From an uncultured Clostridia bacterium (GTDB lineage Bacteria; Bacillota; Clostridia; Oscillospirales; Oscillospiraceae), in the NCBI GenBank assembly GCA_946060825.1, contig CAMGPO010000084.1:1-5877 (forward strand): a stretch of 5,877 nucleotides of DNA, read 5' to 3'. Below the pieces are notes generated by a model that did no database searches, was not told the DNA's origin, and saw nothing but the letters and a program-made list of their open reading frames with translations. Positions 1-5,801 of the stretch are shown piece after piece. A program made the position numbers and the translations under genes. Position 1 is the stretch's first letter, and the number at the start of each line of letters is the position of its first letter.

Positions 1-20
1 ATTTGGGCGTCTTCCAGCAT
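1..20 (-). CDS. 5' end of an unidentified minus-strand gene (six codons visible)
   Basis: Read on the minus strand, an ATG at 20-18 is followed by codons for M-L-E-D-A-Q before the window ends. The start is supported by AGGAAGGTG at 35-27, six bases before the ATG, and by a good sigma-A-like promoter further upstream (75-103). No family can be assigned from six residues. The gene is divergent from the nucleosidase gene. Confidence 0.45.
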
Positions 21-74
21 CGCAGGCACCTTCCTATCTGAAATGACGTAAAATGCTTCGGTTGGTTCCCCTCC

Positions 75-103
75 AGTATAGCGTTTTTTTGCCGATTGTT
101 CAA
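75..103 (-). promoter_or_regulatory. Sigma-A-like promoter for the left-edge minus-strand gene
   Basis: On the minus strand, TTGAAC (103-98, 4 of 6 to consensus) and TATACT (80-75, 5 of 6) are separated by exactly 17 bases, which include an A7 run. The predicted transcript would start near 68, giving a leader of roughly 47 bases before the ATG at 20. No riboswitch-like structure was recognised in that short leader. Confidence 0.6.
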
Positions 104-114
104 TCCCGGATTCC

Positions 115-143
115 TTGCGCGCGGACGGAAAGTATGCTATATT
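115..143 (+). promoter_or_regulatory. Extended -10 promoter for the nucleosidase gene
   Basis: TATATT (138-143, 5 of 6 to consensus) is preceded by TGC at 135-137, an extended -10 element. A weak -35, TTGCGC (115-120, 3 of 6), lies 17 bases upstream. Transcription would start near 150, leaving a very short leader that begins almost at the Shine-Dalgarno AGAGGTG (150-156). The extended -10 probably compensates for the poor -35. Confidence 0.5.
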
Positions 144-163
144 TACATCAGAGGTGAATTACG

Positions 164-844
164 ATGAAAATTGGCATGATCGTCGCCATTCCGGAGGAAA
201 TCGACGCTTTATTCCGGAACTGCGGCGCGCCCCTGGGCATGGAAGAAGCCCCGGGCTACACCATTTACTGCTACGAGATCAGCGGCAACACCGTCTATGT
301 GGCCGGCAGCGGCGCGGGAGAAATCGCCGCCTCCGCCACGGCCCAGTACCTCATCACGAAGTACGGAGCGGAGCTGCTGGTCAATTTCGGCGTCTGCGGC
401 GGCCTGACCACCGACATGGGATTGCAGCGCACCGTCGTGGTGAAAAAGGCCGTCCACTACGACTTTGACGCCTCGCCCTTTGACGGCTCCATGCCCGGCC
501 AGTATCTGGCCTACCCCGACGTCTACATTCCCGCTACAGCGGCGCTGGTGCAACAGGCCTGCGCAGCAGAGCAGGGCCTGAAGCCGGTCATCTGTGCCTC
601 GGCGGACAAATTCGTCGTGGATCCGGCCATCAAGGCCGACCTGCACAACCGCTTCGGCGCCGAGATCTGCGAGATGGAAGCCGCCGGTATCCTGCTGACT
701 GCCAACCGGAATCAAGTGCCCGTTCTGCTCATCAAGGGCGTCAGCGACAGCGTCACCGGCGGCGCCGAGGAATTCGCCGCCATGGTGCATGAGTCCGCCG
801 CCGTCTGCGTCCGGATCCTGCTGAACATCCTTTCCGAGTTTTGA
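164..844 (+). CDS. MTA/SAH nucleosidase-like protein (purine phosphorylase superfamily)
   Basis: This 226-aa protein has the length and layout of 5'-methylthioadenosine/S-adenosylhomocysteine nucleosidases, cytoplasmic enzymes that hydrolyse the N-glycosidic bond of MTA and SAH to release adenine. The N-terminal MKIGMIVAIPEE carries the glutamates (E11/E12) at the place of the general acid/base region. GSGAG (48-52), NFGVCGG (74-80) and SADKFV (146-151) match the purine- and ribose-binding loops. CEMEA (169-173) holds the ribose-contacting Glu (E172), and KGVSDS (191-196) holds the catalytic Asp (D195). NFGVCGG and SADKF depart from the NTGSAGG and SGDxF forms of classical enzymes such as E. 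coli MtnN, so the exact substrate is uncertain; another nucleoside hydrolase of the superfamily is possible. The ATG at 164 has AGAGGTG seven bases upstream. The gene appears monocistronic, with its own promoter and a terminator directly after it. Confidence 0.82.
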   Translation: MKIGMIVAIPEEIDALFRNCGAPLGMEEAPGYTIYCYEISGNTVYVAGSGAGEIAASATAQYLITKYGAELLVNFGVCGGLTTDMGLQRTVVVKKAVHYDFDASPFDGSMPGQYLAYPDVYIPATAALVQQACAAEQGLKPVICASADKFVVDPAIKADLHNRFGAEICEMEAAGILLTANRNQVPVLLIKGVSDSVTGGAEEFAAMVHESAAVCVRILLNILSEF

Positions 845-852
845 CAACGAAG

Positions 853-889
853 AAATCCGCCTTTGTCAGATTTGGATAAAGGCGGGTTT
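853..889. terminator. Hairpin terminator shared by the nucleosidase and anti-sigma genes
   Basis: CCGCCTTT (857-864) pairs perfectly with AAAGGCGG (878-885). A G-T wobble and A-T pairs extend the stem outward to 853/889, around a 13-base loop. A TTTT run follows on the plus strand (887-890). The minus strand reads into the T-rich stretch ATTTCTTCGTT. It sits between convergent genes, with the anti-sigma stop codon at 894-892, so it probably works in both directions, better for the plus-strand transcript. Confidence 0.7.
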
Positions 890-891
890 TA

Positions 892-2004
892 TCAGCGGAC
901 GCTGATCTCAGCGTTCAGGAGTCTAAAATCAGTGGTGGCCGCTTCCTCCATCAGCGCCAGCAGCTCTGACGGCGAAGCTGTCACATAGACGCCGTAAATT
1001 TGAACACCTTCCGCTTCCACCTCGTCGAGAATATACCCGTAGTCGGCATAGCCGCCGGCATTCAGCAGCTCCACCAGATCGGGATGGGCGTTCATCAGCC
1101 GCAGCGTACTCCGGAAGTGTTCCTCATACAGCGCCGCTTCGCTCTCGATGCCGTCCTCCCAGTCGATCTCCAGCGCCGGATAGATCTTATTTGCCGCCTC
1201 TCCGAAGCCGGCGCCCTGACTCTGGAGCAGCGCTCCGGTCGGCACGCTGGAAGAGCACATCACGCCGGCCCACCAGAAGGTCACCTCCGGATGCCGGTCC
1301 CGCAATTCCAGCAGCTCCTCCATGGTCAGATCTTCACCGAAGGAGACGGCGGCGGTGACATTGACGTAATCCGGCAGAGCTGCGACCTTTTCGAGTGCAG
1401 ATTCCGTCTGTTCGTCCTGTCCGTCCGCCCGGGTGCAGCGCCCGTCCCAGGCGAAGAGGTTGACCGTTGGGACGTAGCCGTCCCGGAGATAGTCACCGGA
1501 AAACGTCAGCTCGCCTTTATTCAGCTCCGCGTCCACAAAGCTGTAGCCGTTGACCGGGTTGAAGAGGTGCAGGCTGACCGTGTAGCGGCCGATGCCGGTA
1601 CGCTCTGTGTAGGAGCCGAAGTAGCCTGCGCCCGGGTGATGCAGCTCCATCTGGTATTTCATCAGGAGGTCAAAGTCGGAGATGCCCTCGCAGATCGTCG
1701 ACTGCTCCGGGTCAAAATAGAAAGCGTCAAAGAGCGGCAGGATGCCCCAGTTTGCCAGCAGCAGCAAAACGACCACAAGCGCCGCAGCCGCCAGGATCAG
1801 GCGGCTGTTTCTGCGCCGCAGGGATTTGCGAATTCTCCGCAATGGCTCGTCCGAAGTCTCCTCCGGCTCCGGCAGCGGTTCCATTTGTTCCAGCTCATAT
1901 TCCGCGATCAGGCGGCTCTTTTCCAGCTCCGCTTCCACCAGGGCCTGCTCTTCCGGCGACGCCGTACCGGCCCGGTAATGTTCCATCGCTTCACGAAATT
2001 CCAT
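892..2004 (-). CDS. Membrane-anchored anti-sigma factor (sigma factor regulator family)
   Basis: This 370-aa protein probably binds the ECF sigma factor encoded just upstream and holds it inactive at the membrane. Residues 1-60 are cytoplasmic, acidic and helical. They lack the HxxxCxxC zinc motif of many anti-sigma factors. A basic RRIRKSLRRRNSR stretch (about 56-68) precedes one transmembrane helix (about 69-85), followed by a large external domain. The segment from DYVNVTAAVSFGEDLTMEEL (212-231), through VTFWWAGV (241-248), to GVYVTASPSELLALM (338-352) resembles the C-terminal sigma-factor-regulator domain of Firmicutes. From memory, that family includes regulators related to B. subtilis YhdL (anti-SigM); this is recognition by eye, not a search. 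The ATG at 2004 is chosen because GGAGGAGG lies six bases upstream, inside the sigma gene. An in-frame extension upstream to 2097 would only read the sigma gene's 3' end in another frame. What the external domain senses is unknown. Confidence 0.75.
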   Translation of the reverse strand: MEFREAMEHYRAGTASPEEQALVEAELEKSRLIAEYELEQMEPLPEPEETSDEPLRRIRKSLRRRNSRLILAAAALVVVLLLLANWGILPLFDAFYFDPEQSTICEGISDFDLLMKYQMELHHPGAGYFGSYTERTGIGRYTVSLHLFNPVNGYSFVDAELNKGELTFSGDYLRDGYVPTVNLFAWDGRCTRADGQDEQTESALEKVAALPDYVNVTAAVSFGEDLTMEELLELRDRHPEVTFWWAGVMCSSSVPTGALLQSQGAGFGEAANKIYPALEIDWEDGIESEAALYEEHFRSTLRLMNAHPDLVELLNAGGYADYGYILDEVEAEGVQIYGVYVTASPSELLALMEEAATTDFRLLNAEISVR

Positions 2005-2482
2005 AGCCTTCCTCCTCCATCTTCTTCCGCAGCCGGCCTCTCGCCCGGCAAAGACCTGTGCGGACGGCTCCCTCGCTGCCGCCCACCGCAGCGGCAATCT
2101 CCCGGATCGACAGGCCGGAAAAATAGAACAGCGTCAGCAGCTCCCGATCCCGCAGCGGCAGGGTTTCGATGCAGCGGTAGAGCGCCTCGTTCCGCTCCTG
2201 TTCCAAAACCGCGTGCTCCGGCGTCCGGTCTGTGTACGGCTCCGGCGGGTCATGCTCCCGGTGGGACTCCCGGCGCAGATGATCCAGCCAGAGGTTGCGG
2301 CAGACCCGCAGCAGCCAGAACCGAAAGCCGGTGTGGGCCTCCGGGAAGGACAGGTAGGCCTTGACAAAGGCTTCGGCAACCAAGTCCTCCGCGAGAGCTG
2401 GGTCGCGGCAGAGGGCCAGAACGTAGAGCCAGGCCGCCCGGTAATGCTCATGGTAGAGCTGTTCCAGTATGTCCCGTTCCAT
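1991..2482 (-). CDS. ECF-type RNA polymerase sigma factor (sigma-70 family, group 4)
   Basis: This 163-aa protein has the two-domain build of an ECF sigma factor. Region 2 covers about residues 6-72: LYHEHYRAAWLYVLALCRD, then AEDLVAEAFVKAY (31-43), the core-binding and -10 recognition helices, then FRFWLLRVCRNLWLDHLRR (53-71). A variable linker (about 73-95) follows. Region 4 covers about 97-155, with LPLRDRELLTLFYFSGLSIREIAAAV and the helix-turn-helix SEGAVRTGLCRARGRLRK (136-153) that reads the -35 element. The length is normal and nothing is missing. The ATG at 2482 has AGGGGAGGG (2498-2490) seven bases upstream. The gene overlaps the anti-sigma gene by 14 bases and sits below a probable self-recognised promoter. 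Pairing with a sigma-factor-regulator type partner suggests a cell-envelope stress role like the SigM/SigV/SigX group of Bacillus; the inducing signal cannot be read from sequence. Confidence 0.92.
   Translation of the reverse strand: MERDILEQLYHEHYRAAWLYVLALCRDPALAEDLVAEAFVKAYLSFPEAHTGFRFWLLRVCRNLWLDHLRRESHREHDPPEPYTDRTPEHAVLEQERNEALYRCIETLPLRDRELLTLFYFSGLSIREIAAAVGGSEGAVRTGLCRARGRLRKKMEEEGYGIS
2011..2018 (-). promoter_or_regulatory. Ribosome binding site for the anti-sigma gene, inside the sigma coding sequence
   Basis: On the minus strand, GGAGGAGG (2018-2011) lies six bases before the ATG at 2004. The same bases encode part of the MEEEG tail of the sigma factor, so the two genes share this segment. 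This fixes the anti-sigma start and suggests translational coupling, which would keep the two proteins in proportion. Confidence 0.8.
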
Positions 2483-2510
2483 CCGCTGTCCCTCCCCTCT
2501 CTGTCATCAT

Positions 2511-2536
2511 AACGCAGGAGAAAGAAAAAGGTTACA
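2511..2536 (-). promoter_or_regulatory. Putative ECF-sigma promoter upstream of the sigma/anti-sigma operon
   Basis: On the minus strand, TGTAAC (2536-2531) is followed after 16 bases, starting with CTTTTTCTTTC, by CGTT (2514-2511). Firmicutes ECF sigma factors typically use TGAAAC or TGTAAC at -35 and CGT-type -10 elements about 16 bases away, often with a T-rich start to the spacer. The site lies 28 to 54 bases upstream of the sigma ATG, where autoregulatory promoters of such operons are usually found. The fourth -10 base differs from the CGTC often seen. Confidence 0.65.
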
Positions 2537-2550
2537 GGAATTTTGAAAAA

Positions 2551-3273
2551 TCAGGAAATTTCTTCAATATGACTCACGTAGTCCAGGGTTCCGAGGGCTT
2601 CGATGATCTCCTGATGGGATTTATACTGCTTTAGTTCTTCTTTCGTGATGGTCAGCGAAATAGAGAATACGCTCAGACCGGAGGTAACATAGGCCGGGTT
2701 GGACTCGATATCGTCAATGATGAGGCCGAGGCGGCGGAGAGTCGTGATGAAGTCCCGGAGGCTGTAGCGGTCGATCAGCTCCAAATGGATCTCAAAGTGG
2801 TTGGAGCGGTTCTTGAGGTAGGCCTCCAGGGGCGGCAGCATGGAGATGCTGCAGAGCAGGGCCGCAAAGCCGACGGCTGCGGCGGTATAGAATCCGGCGC
2901 CCAGGGCAAGGCCAACGATGCAGCAACTCCACAGGCCCACAGAGGTGGTCAGTCCCTTGATCTGCCGCTTGGAACTGTAGAGGATTGAGGAGGAGCTGAT
3001 GATGGCGATGCCGATCGCCGTCGCCGCGGAGATCAGTGCAAAGGGCGCTCCGAAGGAGGTCATGAGAAAGACGTCCAGAAGCATGGCCAGCGCAGAAGCA
3101 AGGGACACAAGGATGAAAGTCCGGAGGCCGGCAGAGTGGCGCTTATTGGCGCGCTCCCAGCCGATCAGGGCGGCGAACAGCAGCGCCAACCCGAGACGAA
3201 GCAAAACCGACGGCAGGGTGATTTCAGAGGCCCACATTCCAAGGGCACGGGCGATGGGATCCTGCAATTTCAT
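2551..3273 (-). CDS. MgtC/SapB family membrane protein with C-terminal ACT-like domain
   Basis: This 240-aa protein matches the MgtC family. Residues about 20-146 are hydrophobic with four to five membrane helices. They carry the family signatures IGWERANKRHSAGLRT (37-52) and KGLTTSVGLW...GLALGAGFY (106-129). The soluble tail (about 158-240), EIHLELIDRYSLRDFITTLRRLG onward, has the alternating strand-helix pattern of the ACT-like domain found at the C terminus of longer MgtC proteins. MgtC of Salmonella is needed for growth at low magnesium and in macrophages and acts on the F-type ATPase; it is not itself shown to be the magnesium carrier. Many non-pathogens carry related proteins whose role is unknown. 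The ATG at 3273 has GGAGGTG (3285-3279) five bases upstream. The antiporter stop codon is only 18 bases before it, so the two genes are almost certainly co-transcribed. A function in ion or pH homeostasis is inferred from this pairing. Confidence 0.87.
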   Translation of the reverse strand: MKLQDPIARALGMWASEITLPSVLLRLGLALLFAALIGWERANKRHSAGLRTFILVSLASALAMLLDVFLMTSFGAPFALISAATAIGIAIISSSSILYSSKRQIKGLTTSVGLWSCCIVGLALGAGFYTAAAVGFAALLCSISMLPPLEAYLKNRSNHFEIHLELIDRYSLRDFITTLRRLGLIIDDIESNPAYVTSGLSVFSISLTITKEELKQYKSHQEIIEALGTLDYVSHIEEIS

Positions 3274-3291
3274 GAGAACACCTCCATAAAC

Positions 3292-4725
3292 TCAATAGGC
3301 AAAATGACCGGGACGGGTACGGAGCGCAAAGCCGAGATTTTCCGACTGCTCGTCGGCGGCGCTCTGGAAGGCACACTCTTCCTCGGACATCCACTCCTTT
3401 GGACGGGCCGGCAGCTCCCGCTGGATCTGCTGGATGCGGTCGATGAGAATCTCCACCGCAGGACGGAGCTGGCCGCTCTCCGTCACCTCCGCCACCTCGG
3501 TCAAATCCTCCAGTTTGTCGGAATAGGAGGGGGAGAGGTACAGGGCCAGCTTGGCACAGACCGGGCCGATCATCTCGTAGAGCACACTGGACGCCAGAAT
3601 GATGGTCTGCAAGTCCGTGCCGAGCCCTTCTCCCAGCACACGGGCGCACATGGCGGCAAGGCCGATGGCCACGCCGGCCTGCGGCACCAGTGCCAGGCCG
3701 AGATAGTTGCGGACCGACGCATCCTTTTTTGTGATCAGGCAGCCGAGATAAGCGCCGCCGTATTTTCCGAGGATGCGGAGGATAAAGTAGATGACGCTGA
3801 TTCGGATCAGCGGAACGCCCTGGACGGCGCTGTTCGGAGAAAACAGGGCTTCCAGCCGGAAGTTGAGTCCCGAGCGGACGAAGAACAGCAGAAGGATGGG
3901 CGGCGAGAAATAGTTGAGCTGCTTGAACAGCTTGTCGTCATCGGAGACGTTGACATAAACCGTTCCCATGGACATACAACCCAGAAGCGGCGAGACGCCG
4001 AGATAGGAGCAGACGCCGCAGAAGAGAAACAGTAGGCCGACTGCGATGATCAGGCGGTTATCGGTGGAGTGCTTCCGGCCCATAGAAAACTTCAGCAGCA
4101 GACCGAACAGCCCGCCGAGCAGCAAGACGCCGAGATTGATAAGGATCGGCAGCACGATCATTTGAAAACTGTTCCCGCCCGCATTACCAGAAATATGGGA
4201 GAGGGCGACGGAAATCGCGATGCTGTAGGCCACCAGACCGATCACGTCATCCAGGGCCACCACCTGAAGCAGCGTGTCGACGAGATCGCCGTGGGCGCGG
4301 GTCTGGCGGATCGTCATCAGCGTGGAAGCAGGGGCTGTAGCGGCAGCCAGGGCAGCCAGCGTGATGGAAAAGGCCATGCCGAGCTTCATCACGAAGTAGG
4401 TGGCAACGAACACCACGACGGAAGCCATACAGGCCTCCAGCACGGTGATCACCAGAACTTTAACCCCGTTGCTTTTCAGCGTGGACATCCGGAAGAACTC
4501 CCCCGCGCTGAACGCGATAAACGCAAGAGCGATGTCCGAGAGAAAATCCATCCCCTCAATGATCTGGGCCGGGATCAGCTTCAGACAGTAGGGGCCGAGC
4601 AGAATACCGGCCAGAATATACCCCGTCACATTGGGCAGCTTTGCCAGCTTGGTCAGCCGGGTCATCAGATAGCCGCCAAAGAGCATCAGCGAGACGGAGA
4701 CGATGACAGTCGTCGGAGACATCAT
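3292..4725 (-). CDS. CPA2-type cation:proton antiporter (Na+/H+ or K+/H+ exchanger)
   Basis: This 477-aa inner-membrane protein belongs to the monovalent cation:proton antiporter-2 group (Na_H_Exchanger fold, KefB/GerN/NapA-like). About twelve hydrophobic segments span residues 5-395. Family marks are GYILAGILLGP (35-45), AFSAGEFF (71-78), the unwound-helix motif ATAPASTLMTIRQT (129-142), ALDDVIG (157-163) with the Asp-Asp pair D159/D160 expected to bind cation and proton, FFVRSGL (281-287) and LVPQAGVAIGLA (346-357). An Asp-Asp rather than Asn-Asp pair is usual in electrogenic members. The last 80 or so residues are hydrophilic and contain no GxGxxG nucleotide-binding (RCK/TrkA-N) domain, unlike KefB/KefC. 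The ATG at 4725 follows AGGAAAGGAA (4745-4736) by ten bases; an adjacent ATG at 4722 is possible. The in-frame ATG at 4791 lacks a binding site and overlaps the predicted -10 element. It is first in an operon with the MgtC-family gene, divergent from lysR. Cation specificity cannot be read. Confidence 0.9.
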   Translation of the reverse strand: MMSPTTVIVSVSLMLFGGYLMTRLTKLAKLPNVTGYILAGILLGPYCLKLIPAQIIEGMDFLSDIALAFIAFSAGEFFRMSTLKSNGVKVLVITVLEACMASVVVFVATYFVMKLGMAFSITLAALAAATAPASTLMTIRQTRAHGDLVDTLLQVVALDDVIGLVAYSIAISVALSHISGNAGGNSFQMIVLPILINLGVLLLGGLFGLLLKFSMGRKHSTDNRLIIAVGLLFLFCGVCSYLGVSPLLGCMSMGTVYVNVSDDDKLFKQLNYFSPPILLLFFVRSGLNFRLEALFSPNSAVQGVPLIRISVIYFILRILGKYGGAYLGCLITKKDASVRNYLGLALVPQAGVAIGLAAMCARVLGEGLGTDLQTIILASSVLYEMIGPVCAKLALYLSPSYSDKLEDLTEVAEVTESGQLRPAVEILIDRIQQIQRELPARPKEWMSEEECAFQSAADEQSENLGFALRTRPGHFAY

Positions 4726-4789
4726 AATCACACCATTCCTTTCCTGGTTGGCTGCGAGGTGGTACCGTCCTTGCATTTCCTTATGTCTC

Positions 4790-4819
4790 ATGATATACTG
4801 GATTTAACATAAATTTCAA
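4790..4819 (-). promoter_or_regulatory. Predicted promoter of the antiporter-mgtC operon
   Basis: On the minus strand, TTGAAA (4819-4814, 5 of 6 to consensus) and TATCAT (4795-4790, 5 of 6) are 18 bases apart. An alternative -10, TATATC, overlaps it at 16-base spacing. Transcription would begin near 4783, giving a leader of about 58 bases before the ATG at 4725. A small palindrome, TCAA-A-TTGA (4816-4824), overlaps the -35, the position where LysR regulators make their activation contact. Confidence 0.55.
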
Positions 4820-4830
4820 ATTGATTTCAT

Positions 4831-4858
4831 TTTACGTCTTATAAATTTGGTTTATAAT
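4831..4858 (+). promoter_or_regulatory. Candidate lysR promoter
   Basis: TTTACG (4831-4836, 4 of 6) and a perfect TATAAT (4853-4858) are 16 bases apart. Used as such, transcription would start near 4865, inside the Shine-Dalgarno sequence, so the message would be almost leaderless. TATAAA at 4840-4845 is an alternative -10 that would leave the binding site intact, but its -35 is poor. Either choice overlaps the inverted repeat at 4839-4857, consistent with negative autoregulation. Confidence 0.35.
4839..4857. promoter_or_regulatory. Inverted repeat with LysR-type T-N11-A geometry: probable regulator binding site
   Basis: TTATAAA (4839-4845), TTTGG (4846-4850) and TTTATAA (4851-4857) form a perfect 7-bp inverted repeat with a 5-base spacer. 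T4842 and A4854 satisfy the T-N11-A rule within it. Its centre (4848) is about 65 bases upstream of the predicted antiporter transcript start, and it overlaps the candidate lysR -10 boxes. Both positions are usual for the recognition site of a LysR regulator that controls a divergent operon and represses itself. Binding is inferred; A/T-rich spacers can form such repeats by chance. Confidence 0.6.
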
Positions 4859-4867
4859 GGGAGGTGG
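4859..4867 (+). promoter_or_regulatory. Ribosome binding site that sets the lysR start
   Basis: GGGAGGTGG lies four bases before the ATG at 4872. An in-frame ATG at 4857 overlaps the end of TATAAT and would turn this binding site into codons for Gly-Gly-Gly-Pro, so 4872 is preferred as the start. Confidence 0.75.
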
Positions 4868-4871
4868 ACCA

Positions 4872-5765
4872 ATGATCGACGTAAGGGTAGATACTCTCCT
4901 GGCCGTGGCGGAGAAAAAGAGCTTCACGAAAGCAGCCGCCGTTCTTTCCCTGACGCAGCCAGCCGTCAGCCACCAGGTCAGCCAGCTGGAAAAGGAGATC
5001 GGAACCAAAATCTTTATCCGGGGGAAAAATGAGCTTCAGCTCACAGCTTCCGGGAAAATCGTCATAAAATACGCCAGAAGAATGAAGGCCCTCAACGAGA
5101 GTCTTCTGGAAGAGGTGGCGGAGGCGGGCCGTTCTCTGACGCGGCTCCGCATCGGCATCACCCACACGTCGGAGAGCAATGAAGTGGCCGAAGCTCTGGC
5201 CCGGTACAGCAGCGAGAACCCGGGCATTGCGATAACGATCATTACTGACACCACAAAAAATCTTTATGATATGCTTGACAGTTATGAACTGGACTTGGCC
5301 ATTGTCGATGAGCGGCCCAATAAGCCGGAGTTCAGCTCGCTCATGCTGGACACCGACTATCTGGTCTGCGTCATGGCCTGTGAAAATCCACTGGCAAAGA
5401 AATCGATGGTCACGCTGACCGACCTGCGGCGGGAAAAGCTGATCCTGCGCCTCCCCAAATCCGAGACGCGGAACCTCTTCAAGTCCCACCTGCTCAGCAT
5501 CCATGAGAGCCTTGACAACTTCAATGTGATTCTTGAGGTCGACAACATCGCCACCATCAAAGACTGCATCCGGAAGGATCTCGGCATCTCCGTCCTCGCC
5601 AGAAGCGCCTGCATGGACGAGCTGCGCAAGGGAAAGATCGCGGCTCTGCCCATTGAAAATCTCAGCATGGCCCGGGAGACAAACATTGTCTACCACAAGG
5701 ACTTCCCCTATCCGGACATTCTGCATGTGATACTGGCCATCTATCAAAGTACGACGGCAAAATAA
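4872..5765 (+). CDS. LysR-family transcriptional regulator
   Basis: This 297-aa protein has the standard LysR length and layout. A winged helix-turn-helix occupies about residues 3-60: TLLAVAEKKSFTKAAAVLSL, TQPAVSHQVSQLEKEIGTKIFIR (28-50), then LTASGK (57-62). The linker helix (about 62-90) follows. The effector-binding domain (about 91-297) begins with LRIGITHTSES (92-102), which contains the usual serine/threonine ligand-loop position, and continues with DLAIVDERP (141-149) and DNIATIKDCIRKDLGISVLAR (224-244). Such proteins act as cytoplasmic tetramers that bind a small ligand and usually regulate a divergent operon. Here that is the antiporter-mgtC operon, with a matching T-N11-A site in the shared spacer. 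The ligand cannot be deduced; the target genes suggest a metabolite or signal tied to ion or pH balance. The start at 4872 is set by GGGAGGTGG just upstream. A strong terminator follows the stop by five bases. Confidence 0.92.
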   Translation: MIDVRVDTLLAVAEKKSFTKAAAVLSLTQPAVSHQVSQLEKEIGTKIFIRGKNELQLTASGKIVIKYARRMKALNESLLEEVAEAGRSLTRLRIGITHTSESNEVAEALARYSSENPGIAITIITDTTKNLYDMLDSYELDLAIVDERPNKPEFSSLMLDTDYLVCVMACENPLAKKSMVTLTDLRREKLILRLPKSETRNLFKSHLLSIHESLDNFNVILEVDNIATIKDCIRKDLGISVLARSACMDELRKGKIAALPIENLSMARETNIVYHKDFPYPDILHVILAIYQSTTAK

Positions 5766-5770
5766 AACAT

Positions 5771-5801
5771 CACCGGGAAGCGATGCTTCCCGGTGTTTTT
5801 T
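5771..5801. terminator. Strong hairpin terminator between lysR and the converging right-edge gene
   Basis: CACCGGGAAGC (5771-5781) and GCTTCCCGGTG (5785-5795) form an 11-bp perfect stem with a GAT loop, followed by a T6 run (5796-5801): a textbook intrinsic terminator for lysR. On the minus strand the stem is followed by ATGTTTTATTTT, so it can also end the converging transcript. That gene's TAA stop (5802-5800) lies inside the T run. Confidence 0.93.

Noticed and set aside
209..847. Minus-strand open frame of 212 codons opposite the nucleosidase.
   Set aside because: It has no ribosome binding site and is Gly/His/Asp/Val-rich with no family match; it runs antisense to a well-supported enzyme gene.
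1000..2364. A long plus-strand open frame (454 codons) opposite the sigma and anti-sigma genes.
   Set aside because: It has no ribosome binding site, low-complexity Arg/Pro/Gln-rich composition and no family resemblance. It is explained by GC-rich third positions of the two real genes on the other strand.
2541..2557. An A/T-rich partial inverted repeat after mgtC (ATTTT-GA-AAAAT) as a possible terminator.
   Set aside because: The stem has no G-C pairs and would be too weak to terminate transcription.
4757..4767. Plus-strand AGGTGGTACCG resembles the T-box riboswitch core (AGGGTGGNACCGCG).
   Set aside because: It lacks one G of the core, has no terminator with a T run after it, no specifier stem before it, and no aminoacyl-tRNA or amino-acid gene downstream. 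It lies antisense to the leader of the antiporter gene.
3136..4812. Two long plus-strand open frames opposite the antiporter and mgtC genes.
   Set aside because: Their translations are hydrophilic, His/Gln/Asp/Arg-rich and unlike known proteins, while the minus strand encodes clear membrane families with good ribosome binding sites.
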